From: Pectinatus haikarae
GTDB taxonomy: Bacteria > Bacillota > Negativicutes > Selenomonadales > Selenomonadaceae
DNA: 64,000 nt
NCBI RefSeq assembly: GCF_015732185.1
Contig: NZ_WIQM01000004.1
Span: 418,568-482,567 of the forward strand
Direction: 5' to 3'
A model generated the notes under the pieces. The model worked only from the letters and a program-made list of their open reading frames with translations. It ran no database searches and was not told where the DNA came from. Position numbers and translations under genes: made by a program. Shown in pieces: positions 17,195 to 25,713 of the stretch (the stretch's first letter is position 1; each line of letters begins with the position of its first letter).

Positions 17195-18028
17195 TTATAC
17201 AGAAATGCGCAGAGCCTTAACGGTAATATTCACATTCTGTACAATCATGCCTGTCATATACTCTATAGTAGTTTTAATTTTTCGCTGTAATTCTTTTAAT
17301 AAGGTAGGTATATGCTTGCCGTAAAGCAAAATAACTTTGAATGAGACACTTATTCCCTGATCTTCCGCATCCTTGAAAATATGATCGATGTGAATGCCGA
17401 ATAATTTGTCAACGGATTGTTTATTGGCGGCAATTTGGGAAACAATGGACAATATTGCCGAATCGTCAATTATAAGACGTCCATAATAGCTGAAGATAGG
17501 ACGGACGATTGATTTTTCGCCCAGTCTGCGGCGCCGGGTACGGGATTTTTTGAAAAAAGACTGCATCGGGTCTATGAGAAACCCTGAAAAGTGCGGTTTG
17601 AGCTCAATAGTCGGTACAGGTATTATATGCTTGCCTTCTTTCATTCGGCAAACATGTGCTTTTTGCATTTCGGCTCTGGTAGCAATGTCCTCAATATTAA
17701 TTATTTTAGAAATAAAAGGCAGTGCCAATATTTTGCAGATTTTATGCGCCATATTTTCTGAAGTGCCTAAGATGAGAATACGGCGGGGGTTTTCTCTGTT
17801 GATGGCAGCCCTCACCTCTTCCGCATGGCCGGGAAGGATAAATATAGCTCTTCTTACTGCCATTATTTTGCTGGACTCTCTTTTAGCCGAATGGCCGGCT
17901 ATTATCTTTCCGTCTTTGATCAGAATGCCGTCATCTATTATAGCATCTGCCTTATTTTCATGGGCAACTATCAGTGCACGATGGCTTTTGCCTGTGCCGC
18001 TCGGGCCCACTAAAGCGATAACATCCAT
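17195..18028 (-). CDS. P-loop protein with C-terminal Asp23/Gls24-like region
   Basis: A 277-residue protein that begins with a Walker A loop (LVGPSGTGKSHRA, residues 6-18). A Rossmann-like region follows (RRILILGTSENMAHK), and after a basic RTRRRR linker comes a C-terminal segment (about 165-277). That segment, with SYYGRLIIDDSAILSIVSQI and a tail of alternating hydrophobic strands, resembles Asp23/Gls24 envelope-stress proteins. The start is placed at the ATG nine bases after AAGGAG. This two-part architecture is seen in anaerobic Firmicutes but its function is unknown. A near-consensus promoter lies upstream. Confidence 0.7.
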   Translation of the reverse strand: MDVIALVGPSGTGKSHRALIVAHENKADAIIDDGILIKDGKIIAGHSAKRESSKIMAVRRAIFILPGHAEEVRAAINRENPRRILILGTSENMAHKICKILALPFISKIINIEDIATRAEMQKAHVCRMKEGKHIIPVPTIELKPHFSGFLIDPMQSFFKKSRTRRRRLGEKSIVRPIFSYYGRLIIDDSAILSIVSQIAANKQSVDKLFGIHIDHIFKDAEDQGISVSFKVILLYGKHIPTLLKELQRKIKTTIEYMTGMIVQNVNITVKALRISV

Positions 18029-18109
18029 CTTTTGCTGCTCCTTAATACATTTTTGGAAATTTGTATGCTTTGACAGCAATTTTCAAGCTGTGCTGCAGCA
18101 ATTAAAAAT

Positions 18110-18138
18110 ATTATATAATAAAAACAGCTGTTTATCAA
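18110..18138 (-). promoter_or_regulatory. Promoter for the P-loop/Asp23-like gene
   Basis: On the minus strand, TTGATA, 17 bases, then a perfect TATAAT. It is positioned about 80 bases before the start codon and overlaps a CAGCTG palindrome. Confidence 0.7.
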
Positions 18139-18171
18139 TAAAATGCTGTTTTCAGCCGCACGGAAAATGGT

Positions 18172-18435
18172 TCAGCGCGGTTCAACAATAAGTTTTATTG
18201 CAGTGCGCTCTTCTCCATCTATTTCAATATCAGTGAAAGCTGGTATGCAGATCAGATCAATACCGTGGGGGGCAACGAAGCCTCTGGCTATGGCGATGGC
18301 TTTTACTGCCTGGTTTATTGCCCCGGCGCCGATGGCCTGCATTTCGGCACTTTTGGTCTCGCGCAAAACTCCGGCTAATGCTCCGGCAACAGAATTGGGA
18401 TTAGATTTAGCTGATACTTTTAATACTTCCATCAT
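18172..18435 (-). CDS. spoVS: Stage V sporulation protein S
   Basis: An 87-residue protein nearly identical to canonical SpoVS. It starts MMEVLKVSAKSNPNSVAGAL and contains AIGAGAINQAVKAIAIARGF, ending with ERTAIKLIVEPR. Two consecutive ATG codons follow the GGGAG box; either could initiate. SpoVS is a small Alba-like protein needed for late sporulation in Bacillus, but it is also present in many non-sporulating bacteria, so it does not prove sporulation. Its place after ymdB and rny matches the usual Firmicutes order. A TACATATGTA palindrome lies just upstream at 18464. Confidence 0.96.
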   Translation of the reverse strand: MMEVLKVSAKSNPNSVAGALAGVLRETKSAEMQAIGAGAINQAVKAIAIARGFVAPHGIDLICIPAFTDIEIDGEERTAIKLIVEPR

Positions 18436-18605
18436 TAGCACACTCCCTATAATATAACTAAACTACATATGTACAGTAGAGTATTCGCTAAAAAAAATAC
18501 ATTCCCTTTATTTAAAAAAACACAGCTGGTAGTATAAAGAACAGAGGTCTTATTTTTTAGTATGAATAGCAGAAAAATCTGTTACATATAATGAATGGCA
18601 AGCGA

Positions 18606-19391
18606 TCATTCATATGCTTCATTGATCAGTATACGTTCAAGATGTACAGCTTTATTGGTTTTATCATCGATATTCACGGCGAGCGCACTGAAAACAGCTG
18701 GACCTTCGGCTGTTTCGAAACGCACGGGACGGCAGGTTTTAAAACGCTCTATTATGGCATCTTTTTCCATGCCAAGTACGGATACCCGCGGTCCGACCAT
18801 GCCCAGATCAGTTATATAGGCTGTCCCCTGGGGCAGCAGCTGTTCATCCGCTGTCTGAACGTGTGTATGTGTGCCGACAACACATGTTACCCTGCCGTCC
18901 AAATACCAGCCCATAGCTATTTTTTCAGAGGTAGTTTCAGCATGGAAATCAAGAATGATTATGTCACATTCTCTGGTCAGTTTTTTTAATATTTGATCAA
19001 CTTTTTGAAAGGGACAATCCATCGGCGGCATAAAAGCTCTTCCTGACAGATTGAGCACTCCTATATTTTTGGCTTTTAGCGGATAGATACAAAAGCCCTT
19101 ACCGGGCGCAGGATCGGGATAATTGGCCGGGCGGATCAGAAAAGGTTCCTGATCAATAAAGTTTACTATTTCCTTTTTGTCCCATATATGATTGCCCGAA
19201 GTTATAATATCGGCACCGGCACGGTAAAGCTCGTCCAGCGTGTTTTTCGTTATACCTCTGCCGGCAGCGGAATTTTCGCCATTTATGATGGCTACGTCAA
19301 TACTTTTTTCTTTTTTGAGGGCAGGCAGATATTTTAATAATGCAGTGCGTCCTGTACGGCCGCAGATATCGCCGACTAATAATATATTCAT
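18606..19391 (-). CDS. ymdB: YmdB-family metallophosphoesterase (TIGR00282)
   Basis: A 261-residue calcineurin-like phosphoesterase that hydrolyses 2',3'-cyclic nucleotides and influences biofilm and motility decisions in Bacillus. Metal-binding motifs: GDICGRTGR (residues 7-15), NGENSAAGRG, TSGNHIWDKKE, DFHAETTSEK and GTHTHVQTAD. A hairpin (TGCAGTG/CACTGCA, 19408-19427) lies just upstream of its RBS. It is in the conserved rny-ymdB-spoVS neighbourhood with one unknown gene inserted. Confidence 0.95.
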   Translation of the reverse strand: MNILLVGDICGRTGRTALLKYLPALKKEKSIDVAIINGENSAAGRGITKNTLDELYRAGADIITSGNHIWDKKEIVNFIDQEPFLIRPANYPDPAPGKGFCIYPLKAKNIGVLNLSGRAFMPPMDCPFQKVDQILKKLTRECDIIILDFHAETTSEKIAMGWYLDGRVTCVVGTHTHVQTADEQLLPQGTAYITDLGMVGPRVSVLGMEKDAIIERFKTCRPVRFETAEGPAVFSALAVNIDDKTNKAVHLERILINEAYE

Positions 19392-19407
19392 TTATATCTC
19401 CATTTCG

Positions 19408-19427
19408 TGCAGTGATTGTGCACTGCA
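19408..19427 (-). promoter_or_regulatory. Hairpin upstream of the ymdB start
   Basis: A seven-pair perfect stem (TGCAGTG/CACTGCA) has a six-base loop. On the minus strand it ends about 16 bases from the ATG. On the plus strand it is followed by TTTTT and so could act as a terminator for opposite transcription. Confidence 0.45.
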
Positions 19428-19446
19428 GTTTTTCTATTACAAATAC

Positions 19447-19494
19447 AAGAAGCGGATATATTCACAAAGTATATTGTAAACGTATCCGCCTCTT
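19447..19494 (-). terminator. Hairpin between the unknown gene and ymdB
   Basis: AAGA-A-GCGGATA pairs with TATCCGC-C-TCTT: eleven pairs and one mismatch around a 24-base loop. A clear U-tract is lacking, so the terminator role is uncertain. Confidence 0.4.
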
Positions 19495-19594
19495 AATAAG
19501 TAAAAACGATTTATTTGGAAGATGGGCAGTGAACCGCGCCGGCAATTTCTGATTTTCATGCGGAAAAATACCTGCTTCACCTAAAATAAGAGAT

Positions 19595-20116
19595 TTATTT
19601 ATTGAACACCAGAACACGGCCCTCTTCCCATAAGCCAATGATATGTTCACTAACATGATTGAGTTTTACATTACCGAGCATATGGTCAATGAGTTCTTCC
19701 TGTATGCTGTCATTATCGCCCTCTGCGCTGATACTGGCGCTGTCCTTGATGACTGCGTCACCGAAATGCTCATTCATAAGCTCGCTTATAAGTTTAATTT
19801 CATCTTGTGAAACAGTATCCATATCACGCAGAATATGCAAAAACAGGGTGTTTTCATGAACCTCTGTACTTATTGCAATTTCAGCGTCTTCTATCTTTTC
19901 AAGATAATGATAAGCAGAAATGCTGCTTACCAGAAGTTTTTTGAATTTCTCAAACTCATCGGACAGGACGACCTTATCCAAAGTAAATGTAAGTTTGAGT
20001 GTATCTGTTTCCGGATCAAAACTTATCGTACCGATTTCAGGATACCGCAGGAGAAGCGATACCAATAAGTTCACGCCGTCCATATTAACTGGTTTTTCCT
20101 GTTTCAATCTCTGCAT
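19595..20116 (-). CDS. Conserved protein of unknown function between rny and ymdB
   Basis: A 173-residue acidic, soluble protein with no recognised domain, membrane segment or signal peptide. The first half has alternating strands (GTISFDPETDTLKLTFTLDK). The middle is helical (DEFEKFKKLLVSSISAYHYLEK), and the tail (HVSEHIIGLWEEGRVLVFNK) looks like a compact conserved end. The location inside the rny-ymdB-spoVS block hints at a link with RNA turnover, which is inference only. It has its own upstream gap after the rny terminator. Confidence 0.7.
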   Translation of the reverse strand: MQRLKQEKPVNMDGVNLLVSLLLRYPEIGTISFDPETDTLKLTFTLDKVVLSDEFEKFKKLLVSSISAYHYLEKIEDAEIAISTEVHENTLFLHILRDMDTVSQDEIKLISELMNEHFGDAVIKDSASISAEGDNDSIQEELIDHMLGNVKLNHVSEHIIGLWEEGRVLVFNK

Positions 20117-20191
20117 GCTGTTCCACCACCTTTAGACTATAAGTCATATATATTATAGCAAGGCCGTATAATACAAGCAATAAAAGAATCA

Positions 20192-20233
20192 AAAAACAGG
20201 CATGCCAAACAAAAAAATTTGGAACATGCCTGC
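20192..20233 (-). terminator. Terminator after rny
   Basis: CAGGCATG/CATGCCTG plus CCAAA/TTTGG with a two-base bulge. On the minus strand the stem is followed by TTTTTT. Confidence 0.85.
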
Positions 20234-20244
20234 CAGTTTAATTA

Positions 20245-21789
20245 TTATTTTGCATAATCTACTACGCGTGTTTCACGAATCACGGTAACCTTGATTTGAC
20301 CAGGGTATTCAAGTTCTCCTTCGACTTTTTTGACTATGTCGTGAGCAAGACCCACAGAAGTGATATCATCTATTTTATCAGGTTTGACCATAATTCTTAT
20401 TTCGCGGCCTGCCTGAATAGCAAATGAACGATCAACGCCTTCGAATGATTCGGCGATCTCTTCCAGACGTGTAAGTCTCTTAAGATATGATTCCAAACTT
20501 TCGCGGCGTGCTCCCGGACGTGCTGCTGAAATTGCATCGGCAGCCGCAACAAGAACAGCTTCTACAGTGCGGGGCTCTTCATCGCCATGATGTGCGGCTA
20601 TTGCATTTACTATATTTGCCGATTCACGGTATTTGCGCGCCAGATCAGCACCTATGGTCACATGAGATCCTTCAACTTCATGATCGACAGCCTTGCCTAT
20701 ATCATGCAGGATGGCTGCCCTTTTGGCAAAGGGAACATCCACTCCAAGCTCAGCTGCCATGACTCCTGCCAGATGCGCAACTTCAATAGAATGGTTTAGA
20801 ACATTCTGACCGTAGCTCGTCCGGTATTTTAATCTTCCGAGCAAGCGCACAAGTTCAGGATGAAGGCCGTGCACACCACTGTCAAAGGAAGCTTGTTCAC
20901 CGGCCTCTTTGATACGCTGTTCAACTTCCTTCTTGGATTTTTCTACCATTTCTTCAATGCGAGCCGGATGAATACGACCATCGGTTATCAATTTCTCAAG
21001 TGCAATGCGGGCTATCTCTCTTCTGACAGGGTCAAAGCCAGACAGAATAACCGCTTCCGGTGTGTCGTCGATAATGAGATCTATACCTGTAAGTGTTTCC
21101 AGTGCGCGTATATTTCTTCCCTCACGGCCGATGATACGGCCCTTCATTTCGTCGTTGGGAAGAGCTACAACAGAAACCGTGGTTTCTGTTACCTGATCTG
21201 CGGCGCAGCGCTGAATGGCCTGGGCAATTATATTTTGAGCTTTCTTTTCGCCAGTATCCTTGGCCTGCTGTTCATATTCTTTTATCATTAATGCTTTGTC
21301 ATGTTTTATGGCTGTTTCGGCATCTGCCAGCAGAATAGTCTTGGCTTCCTCTAAGGTGAGCCCGGATATGCGTTCCAGTTCAGCCAATTGCCTTTCATGC
21401 ATCGTATTGACTGATTCACGCGTTTTATCGATTTCGTTTTCCTTACGGGAAAGAACAGATTCTTTCTTTTCCAAGCCTTCTATCTTACGGTCGAGATTTT
21501 CCTCTTTCTGCATTAGACGGCGTTCCTGTCTTTGAAGTTCACTGCGTCTTTCCCGTGTTTCGCGTTCCAGTTCCTGCCGTAAACGATGTGTTTCCTCTTT
21601 GGCTTCGATAATCGATTCCTTTTTTCTGGTTTCAATATCTTTTTGCGCGGAGTCAATAATACGTTTAGCTTCAACTTCTGCAGAACCGATGGTTTCCTCA
21701 GCTTTTTTCTTGCGCATGACATAACCAGCAGCAAAACCAAGAATAATGGCAATAACAGCTGCTAAAATTATCTCAATTATAATTTTCAT
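20245..21789 (-). CDS. rny: Ribonuclease Y
   Basis: A 514-residue membrane-anchored endoribonuclease that initiates mRNA decay. It has an N-terminal membrane helix (about 5-24) and a long coiled coil (about 30-190) full of Glu, Arg and Lys. A KH domain follows ([15 protein letters not shown] near 215-229), then an HD domain ([19 protein letters not shown] near 358-376). Length matches the family. The GGGGG of its RBS runs directly into the ATG, an unusually short spacing. With RNase J at the window start, this is the Firmicutes-type degradosome core. Confidence 0.97.
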   Translation of the reverse strand: MKIIIEIILAAVIAIILGFAAGYVMRKKKAEETIGSAEVEAKRIIDSAQKDIETRKKESIIEAKEETHRLRQELERETRERRSELQRQERRLMQKEENLDRKIEGLEKKESVLSRKENEIDKTRESVNTMHERQLAELERISGLTLEEAKTILLADAETAIKHDKALMIKEYEQQAKDTGEKKAQNIIAQAIQRCAADQVTETTVSVVALPNDEMKGRIIGREGRNIRALETLTGIDLIIDDTPEAVILSGFDPVRREIARIALEKLITDGRIHPARIEEMVEKSKKEVEQRIKEAGEQASFDSGVHGLHPELVRLLGRLKYRTSYGQNVLNHSIEVAHLAGVMAAELGVDVPFAKRAAILHDIGKAVDHEVEGSHVTIGADLARKYRESANIVNAIAAHHGDEEPRTVEAVLVAAADAISAARPGARRESLESYLKRLTRLEEIAESFEGVDRSFAIQAGREIRIMVKPDKIDDITSVGLAHDIVKKVEGELEYPGQIKVTVIRETRVVDYAK

Positions 21790-22306
21790 CCCCCTTTCTT
21801 TTTTTGTTTGTATTTCTGTGTAATATTAAAGAAATACATTATCTTTCAATTGCAATTTACAAGTATTAAAATATTACTTGACAGTGATCTGTTAACCACT
21901 TCAGGCAAAGACACTGTACCATGTTTATATTATTGTCGAAAATAATATCCGCAATCCTATGGTTATAAAGTAATGCCTCTTTTTTATGCGGACTGATATC
22001 CGCCGATAATTCAGATGCAAAAGCATAAAAAAGTCAGACACACCACAGGTATATAATTTCTATATGCAGGCGTATTTGAGAGACACGTCTGGACTTAAAA
22101 TTTTATTTATCCACAATTCAACAGTTTCTCCGGCAATTTATTCTACCACTTACGACACAGAATAATCCTTGCCATATTGGTCTAACATACTATATCACAT
22201 AGTGAATATTTTAAAGGTTTTTGCAGTTAGTGTCAAGATGGCGGCAGACAGCATTCTTACCTAGATAAAGCGAACATGCAAGCCTGACAAAAATATGCAC
22301 TGAATG
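21790..22306. other. Gene-free upstream region of rny
   Basis: About 500 bases with no supported gene. The sequence is A/T-rich. A small inverted repeat ACTAT-ATCAC-ATAGT is at 22189-22203. No confident promoter could be picked for rny, although several TAATAT-like boxes exist. Confidence 0.4.
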
Positions 22307-22355
22307 AAAAAACCTCTGCTATTGTTATATAATGAATCACAATAACAGAGGTTTT
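22307..22355. terminator. Terminator after the HxlR gene
   Basis: AAAACCTCTG-C-TATTGT pairs with ACAATA-A-CAGAGGTTTT, one mismatch, 13-base loop. A-run and T-run flank both sides. Confidence 0.8.
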
Positions 22356-22400
22356 GGGAAAGCGATTTTGGCTTTAAAAGCAAGATATTTATCCATGAGA

Positions 22401-22733
22401 TTATTCAGATTTTTTCTGTTTGATAATTATCCATTTTTCGGCCCACTGCTGTACTTGCTCAAGTGCTTTTTCCAGATCCCTTCCCTTTTCTGTGAGACTG
22501 TATTCAATTTTTACGGGGATTTCAGGATAGACACTGCGGATAATGATACCCTGATGTTCCAGTTCCTTCATTCTATCGGCAAGTACCTTGGCGCTTATAT
22601 GCGGGATTATATCGGTCAAATCAGAAAAACGTTTGGGTCCGTCAAGCAGACATCTTATAATGAGCCCCGTCCATTTTTTGCCCAACAATTCAAAGGCAAG
22701 TTCATAACGCGGGCACAATGAAAACTTAATCAT
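22401..22733 (-). CDS. HxlR-family transcriptional regulator
   Basis: A 110-residue winged-helix regulator. The HxlR hallmarks are visible: an early Cys (CPRYELAFELLGKKWTGLII), then FSDLTDIIPHISAKVLADRM and the wing GIIIRSVYPEIPVKIEYSLT. The early cysteine fits members that sense electrophiles or oxidants by thiol chemistry, though this one is untested. It is divergent from the DoxX-dioxygenase pair and shares with them a symmetric operator overlapping both promoters, so it probably represses itself and them. Confidence 0.92.
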   Translation of the reverse strand: MIKFSLCPRYELAFELLGKKWTGLIIRCLLDGPKRFSDLTDIIPHISAKVLADRMKELEHQGIIIRSVYPEIPVKIEYSLTEKGRDLEKALEQVQQWAEKWIIIKQKKSE

Positions 22734-22775
22734 AATGTTTCATCTCCTTTTATAGATATATAATAGCATATCTAC

Positions 22776-22810
22776 TTGACAAAAGTAAGTACATATTGTA
22801 TTATACTTAC
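22776..22810. promoter_or_regulatory. Divergent promoter with HxlR operator
   Basis: Rightward promoter: TTGACA (22776-22781), 17 bases, TATTAT (22799-22804). A palindrome GTAAGTA (22785-22791) and TACTTAC (22804-22810), 12 bases apart, sits in its spacer and -10. On the minus strand TTACTT-N17-TATTAT serves the regulator gene. Confidence 0.75.
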
Positions 22811-22880
22811 ATAAAGTTATTAAGAAATATTTTATAACAAACATTTAAATAATAATTAACATACAAAAGGGGAGATGTAA

Positions 22881-22925
22881 ATGCAGCAGAATATGAAGCT
22901 TTTGCGAGAGTGTGAGTGGCAGTAA
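22881..22925 (+). CDS. Possible 14-residue leader peptide or gene remnant
   Basis: A short frame (MQQNMKLLRECEWQ) lies behind a good RBS (GGGGAG, six bases before ATG), downstream of the HxlR-controlled promoter and about 120 bases before the DoxX gene. It could be a leader peptide or the remnant of a deleted first gene. Confidence 0.3.
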   Translation: MQQNMKLLRECEWQ

Positions 22926-23046
22926 ATGATTTTAGAAAGGCAGCTGGGGCAGAAAAATGAACTAAAAAAGATTTGATGTTTAATTTTGACGGTGTTATAT
23001 TTTTGCAGAATACAAATTGAAATAATATTAAAAGGGAGTTTTTAAA

Positions 23047-23448
23047 ATGACATACAGATATTATGAAGCAAGTTTATTTTTATTAAGAATTGTTTTGGGG
23101 ATCACCTTCTTAGTGCATGGCATTCAAAAAATAACAAATTTTGACAGTATCATACAATATTTTGCATCAGCAGGGCTGCCGGGTTTCCTGCCCTATTTTG
23201 CGGCTGCTGTTGAAACCGGCGGTGGAATTCTTCTGATTCTTGGTCTGCTGACAAGATTAGCAGGATTGGCTGTTACTGCATTGATGATTGGTGCTATACT
23301 TACAGTAAAGCTGGAAGCAGGATTTATAGGCGGGTACGAATTGGATGTGATGTATATGGCTGTCGCGATTGCTCTTATATTATCGGGAAGTCATATATAT
23401 GCGCTGGATAATCTGCTGCAGAAATATTGGAATAGAAATAGTAATTGA
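23047..23448 (+). CDS. DoxX-family membrane protein
   Basis: A 133-residue protein with four hydrophobic segments. It shows the DoxX pattern LRIVLGITFLVHGIQKI near the N-terminus, then GLPGFLPYFAAAVETGGGILLILGL. DoxX-family proteins (such as YphA/MhqP in Bacillus) are commonly controlled by HxlR or MarR regulators and linked to quinone or thiol stress. The GGGAG box is nine bases before the ATG. The following dioxygenase-like gene starts 21 bases after the stop, indicating an operon. Confidence 0.88.
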   Translation: MTYRYYEASLFLLRIVLGITFLVHGIQKITNFDSIIQYFASAGLPGFLPYFAAAVETGGGILLILGLLTRLAGLAVTALMIGAILTVKLEAGFIGGYELDVMYMAVAIALILSGSHIYALDNLLQKYWNRNSN

Positions 23449-23469
23449 CACAATGAAAGGTGTGAAAAA

Positions 23470-24237
23470 ATGGGAAAAATGCCGGTCCTGTTTGTCGGAC
23501 ATGGATCACCAATGAATGCTATTGAGGATAATGAGTTTTCTTTAAGGTGGCATTCCTTGCCGGAGCTTATACCTGAGCCTAAAGCTATTTTATCCATATC
23601 AGCACATTGGTATACTGACGGAACCAGAATATCTACGGCGGCTGAGCCAAAGACTATTTATGACATGTATGGTTTTCCAAAAGAACTGTACGAAGTCAGG
23701 TACCCGGTGAAGGGTGCGCCGGAGCTTGCGCGGCATACCGGCGGAATAATATCTGCCGCGGTTGCTGAAGATAACACATGGGGCATAGATCATGGAACAT
23801 GGTCTGTTTTGCATAGAATGTATCCTAAAGCTGATATTCCGGTGTATCAGCTGAGTGTTGATAAGAATGCTTCACCTGAGCAGCATATGCAGATAGGCAA
23901 AGAGCTGGCTTCCTTGCGTGACGATGGTGTACTGATATTTGCCAGCGGTAATGTGGTGCATAATTTGGCACTTGTGGATTGGGAAATGCCGGGAGGGCAT
24001 AGCTGGGCCAAAATTTTTGACAGCTTTATTAAACAAAAAATCGCTGCCAAGGAGTATAAGGCTGTTCTGGATTATAAACAGGCGGGCGAAAGCGCACGAC
24101 TTGCGTTTTTTTCTCCGGATCATTTTTACCCGCTGCTTTATACCATAGGCGCTTCTGCAAACGAGGACAAGCTGACAGTATTTAATGAAGGCTGCACATT
24201 GGGCGCGCTGTCTATGACCAGTTACCTGTGGGGATGA
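23470..24237 (+). CDS. ygiD: YgiD-like class III extradiol dioxygenase (4,5-DOPA dioxygenase family)
   Basis: A 255-residue protein of the LigB superfamily. The start VLFVGHGSPMNAIEDN contains the first metal His. SISAHWYTDG and IDHGTWSVLHRMYP hold further conserved His positions, and FASGNVVHNL is also conserved. E. coli YgiD cleaves 3,4-dihydroxyphenylalanine with oxygen, but in an anaerobe the role may be protection against catechols or quinones. Co-transcription with DoxX under an HxlR regulator supports a detoxification module; that is inference. Confidence 0.92.
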   Translation: MGKMPVLFVGHGSPMNAIEDNEFSLRWHSLPELIPEPKAILSISAHWYTDGTRISTAAEPKTIYDMYGFPKELYEVRYPVKGAPELARHTGGIISAAVAEDNTWGIDHGTWSVLHRMYPKADIPVYQLSVDKNASPEQHMQIGKELASLRDDGVLIFASGNVVHNLALVDWEMPGGHSWAKIFDSFIKQKIAAKEYKAVLDYKQAGESARLAFFSPDHFYPLLYTIGASANEDKLTVFNEGCTLGALSMTSYLWG

Positions 24238-24255
24238 TAAACATTGCGTGAAAAA

Positions 24256-24299
24256 TCAAAAGGTATGCTGCATTCAAATGATACAGCATACCTTTTTGA
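24256..24299. terminator. Bidirectional terminator
   Basis: TCAAAAGGTATGCTG pairs with CAGCATACCTTTTTGA over a 13-base loop between convergent genes. Confidence 0.88.
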
Positions 24300-24343
24300 T
24301 GTGCAGATAGCAAACTTTTTTTTTAAAGCTGGTATTAATTCCG

Positions 24344-25024
24344 TCAATTGACACTATCTGGAAAGAGCTTGACACAGATATCGTGAAGGATTCGTGCGGT
24401 CAGGCCCCAGATGATGCCTTCATTTGTTTCGTAAACGAAGACACGCTGGCGGAAGCTGCCCCATGGTTTTTGGTAGTGTGCAGGAAGTCCTAATTCTTTT
24501 ACCGGGAGCAGATTTACCGTTTCATTTTTGTCATTGATATAGGACGGATGATTTTTGACTAATACACTGTAAACCTTTGGCGGATGTTCTTGAAAAAAGG
24601 ATATGGGAATCGTGAAGGCATGATCAACCTCTGAAAAGCTGGGGGTTAGATCAGTAAAAGCAAAATCAGTTGTTCCCACAAATGTATCAATAGTTTTGCC
24701 CAATGGGACGACAAGCGTATCAAGCTGACCGAGAATAGAGATCTTTTCAGCAGGAATGCCGAGCTCTTCGTGTGTTTCACGCAGGGCAGTGTGCCGCAGG
24801 GAAGTATCCTTTCGCGGATCAAATTTGCCCCCGGGAAAGCATATTTCTCCCCCCTGTGAAATGGCAGGGCTTCTTTTCTGCAATAGAAAATGGTATTCAT
24901 CATTTACGGACATAAGCAGGGCAAGCACAGCAGCATTTATATATTCCTCTTTTCCCTGAATACCGGGAAAAGGAGGAAGAAGTTTTTTCAAATTTTTTAA
25001 TGCTTTATTTTGCATAGTTTGCAC
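24344..25024 (-). CDS. NUDIX hydrolase, CoA pyrophosphatase type
   Basis: A 226-residue Nudix protein. The Nudix box reads GGKFDPRKDTSLRHTALRET followed directly by HEELGI, with all conserved positions (two Gly, the Glu pair REx2EE). The upstream FLLQKRS and ICFPGGK segments match the CoA-specific NudL/YeaB branch, which cleaves CoA and its oxidised forms to 4'-phosphopantetheine and 3',5'-ADP. This specificity is inferred from family resemblance. Confidence 0.88.
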   Translation of the reverse strand: MQTMQNKALKNLKKLLPPFPGIQGKEEYINAAVLALLMSVNDEYHFLLQKRSPAISQGGEICFPGGKFDPRKDTSLRHTALRETHEELGIPAEKISILGQLDTLVVPLGKTIDTFVGTTDFAFTDLTPSFSEVDHAFTIPISFFQEHPPKVYSVLVKNHPSYINDKNETVNLLPVKELGLPAHYQKPWGSFRQRVFVYETNEGIIWGLTARILHDICVKLFPDSVN

Positions 25025-25064
25025 TCCGACATGAAGTTATTTTGAGAAAAGCACTGAGACTGAT

Positions 25065-25229
25065 ATGATCGATAAGGAAAAATATATGGAAATGGAATAT
25101 ATTTATAATATTTTGTTTGAAATCTGCAGCAATTATAAAAGACAGGAATATTACGGAGCGAATATCCTTAGAACATTGCAAGGACGTATTTTTTATCAGA
25201 TGGTGATAAAAAATACGTCCTTATTATAA
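25065..25229 (+). CDS. Possible 54-residue hypothetical protein
   Basis: A short frame rich in Tyr, Ile and Asn (starts MIDKEKYMEMEYIYNILFEI). It has no clear RBS and its 3' part coincides with a perfect 19-base inverted repeat, which argues against coding. It may be a gene fragment. Confidence 0.2.
   Translation: MIDKEKYMEMEYIYNILFEICSNYKRQEYYGANILRTLQGRIFYQMVIKNTSLL
25180..25222. terminator. Perfect 19-base-pair hairpin downstream of the cupin gene
   Basis: Nineteen perfectly paired bases (AAGGACGTATTTTTTATCA and its complement) surround the loop GATGG. The T-run lies inside the stem and no U-tract follows, so it is not a classical terminator in either direction, although placement after the cupin stop favours transcript 3'-end formation. 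Confidence 0.65.
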
Positions 25230-25269
25230 TCAATATAGGTAAGTATGTGAAAAGGATTAAGGGTTTTTT

Positions 25270-25611
25270 TTATTCGTTTATGATCAGGGCAATGAAAACA
25301 AGATCTTTGCCGGCGGTATTTTCTATGCCATGGTATTCACCTTCGGGACAGAATGTTGTGTCGCCTTCTTCGACTGTTATCTGCGTTCCATTATCATTAT
25401 ACAGACCGGAACCGGCTATTATATGATAAGTTTCGTTGTTTCCTTTATGCTGGTGATAGCCGAGAGAGCAGCCCGGTTCCAGAGTGACTTTTGCGAACAT
25501 CTGGCATTTGTCCTTCATTTCGGCAGGAGTTATTAAATTTTCTATCAGAATGTGTCCCTTGCCGCCGGCTTTTTTTTCTGCACGAATAATTTCCTGTTTT
25601 TTTATCAACAT
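25270..25611 (-). CDS. Small cupin-domain protein
   Basis: A 113-residue single cupin barrel. Motif 1 GYHQHKGNNETYHIIAGSG and motif 2 PEGEYHGIENTAG contain the His/Glu metal ligands. Related small cupins bind sugars, oxalate or act as isomerases; the substrate is not predictable. The gene is monocistronic, with a divergent promoter region shared with ydcF. Confidence 0.85.
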   Translation of the reverse strand: MLIKKQEIIRAEKKAGGKGHILIENLITPAEMKDKCQMFAKVTLEPGCSLGYHQHKGNNETYHIIAGSGLYNDNGTQITVEEGDTTFCPEGEYHGIENTAGKDLVFIALIINE

Positions 25612-25713
25612 GTTGAAACGCCTCTTTTGCTAAATTTGATTATTATATGTTAATATGTACTTAAGTAATATTTCTATATTGATGTGAAATATCCTTTTGG
25701 GGGAATATATCCA

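Noticed and set aside
18172..18435. spoVS as proof of a spore-forming organism
   Set aside because: spoVS occurs in many non-sporulating bacteria, and no other sporulation gene is present in the window.
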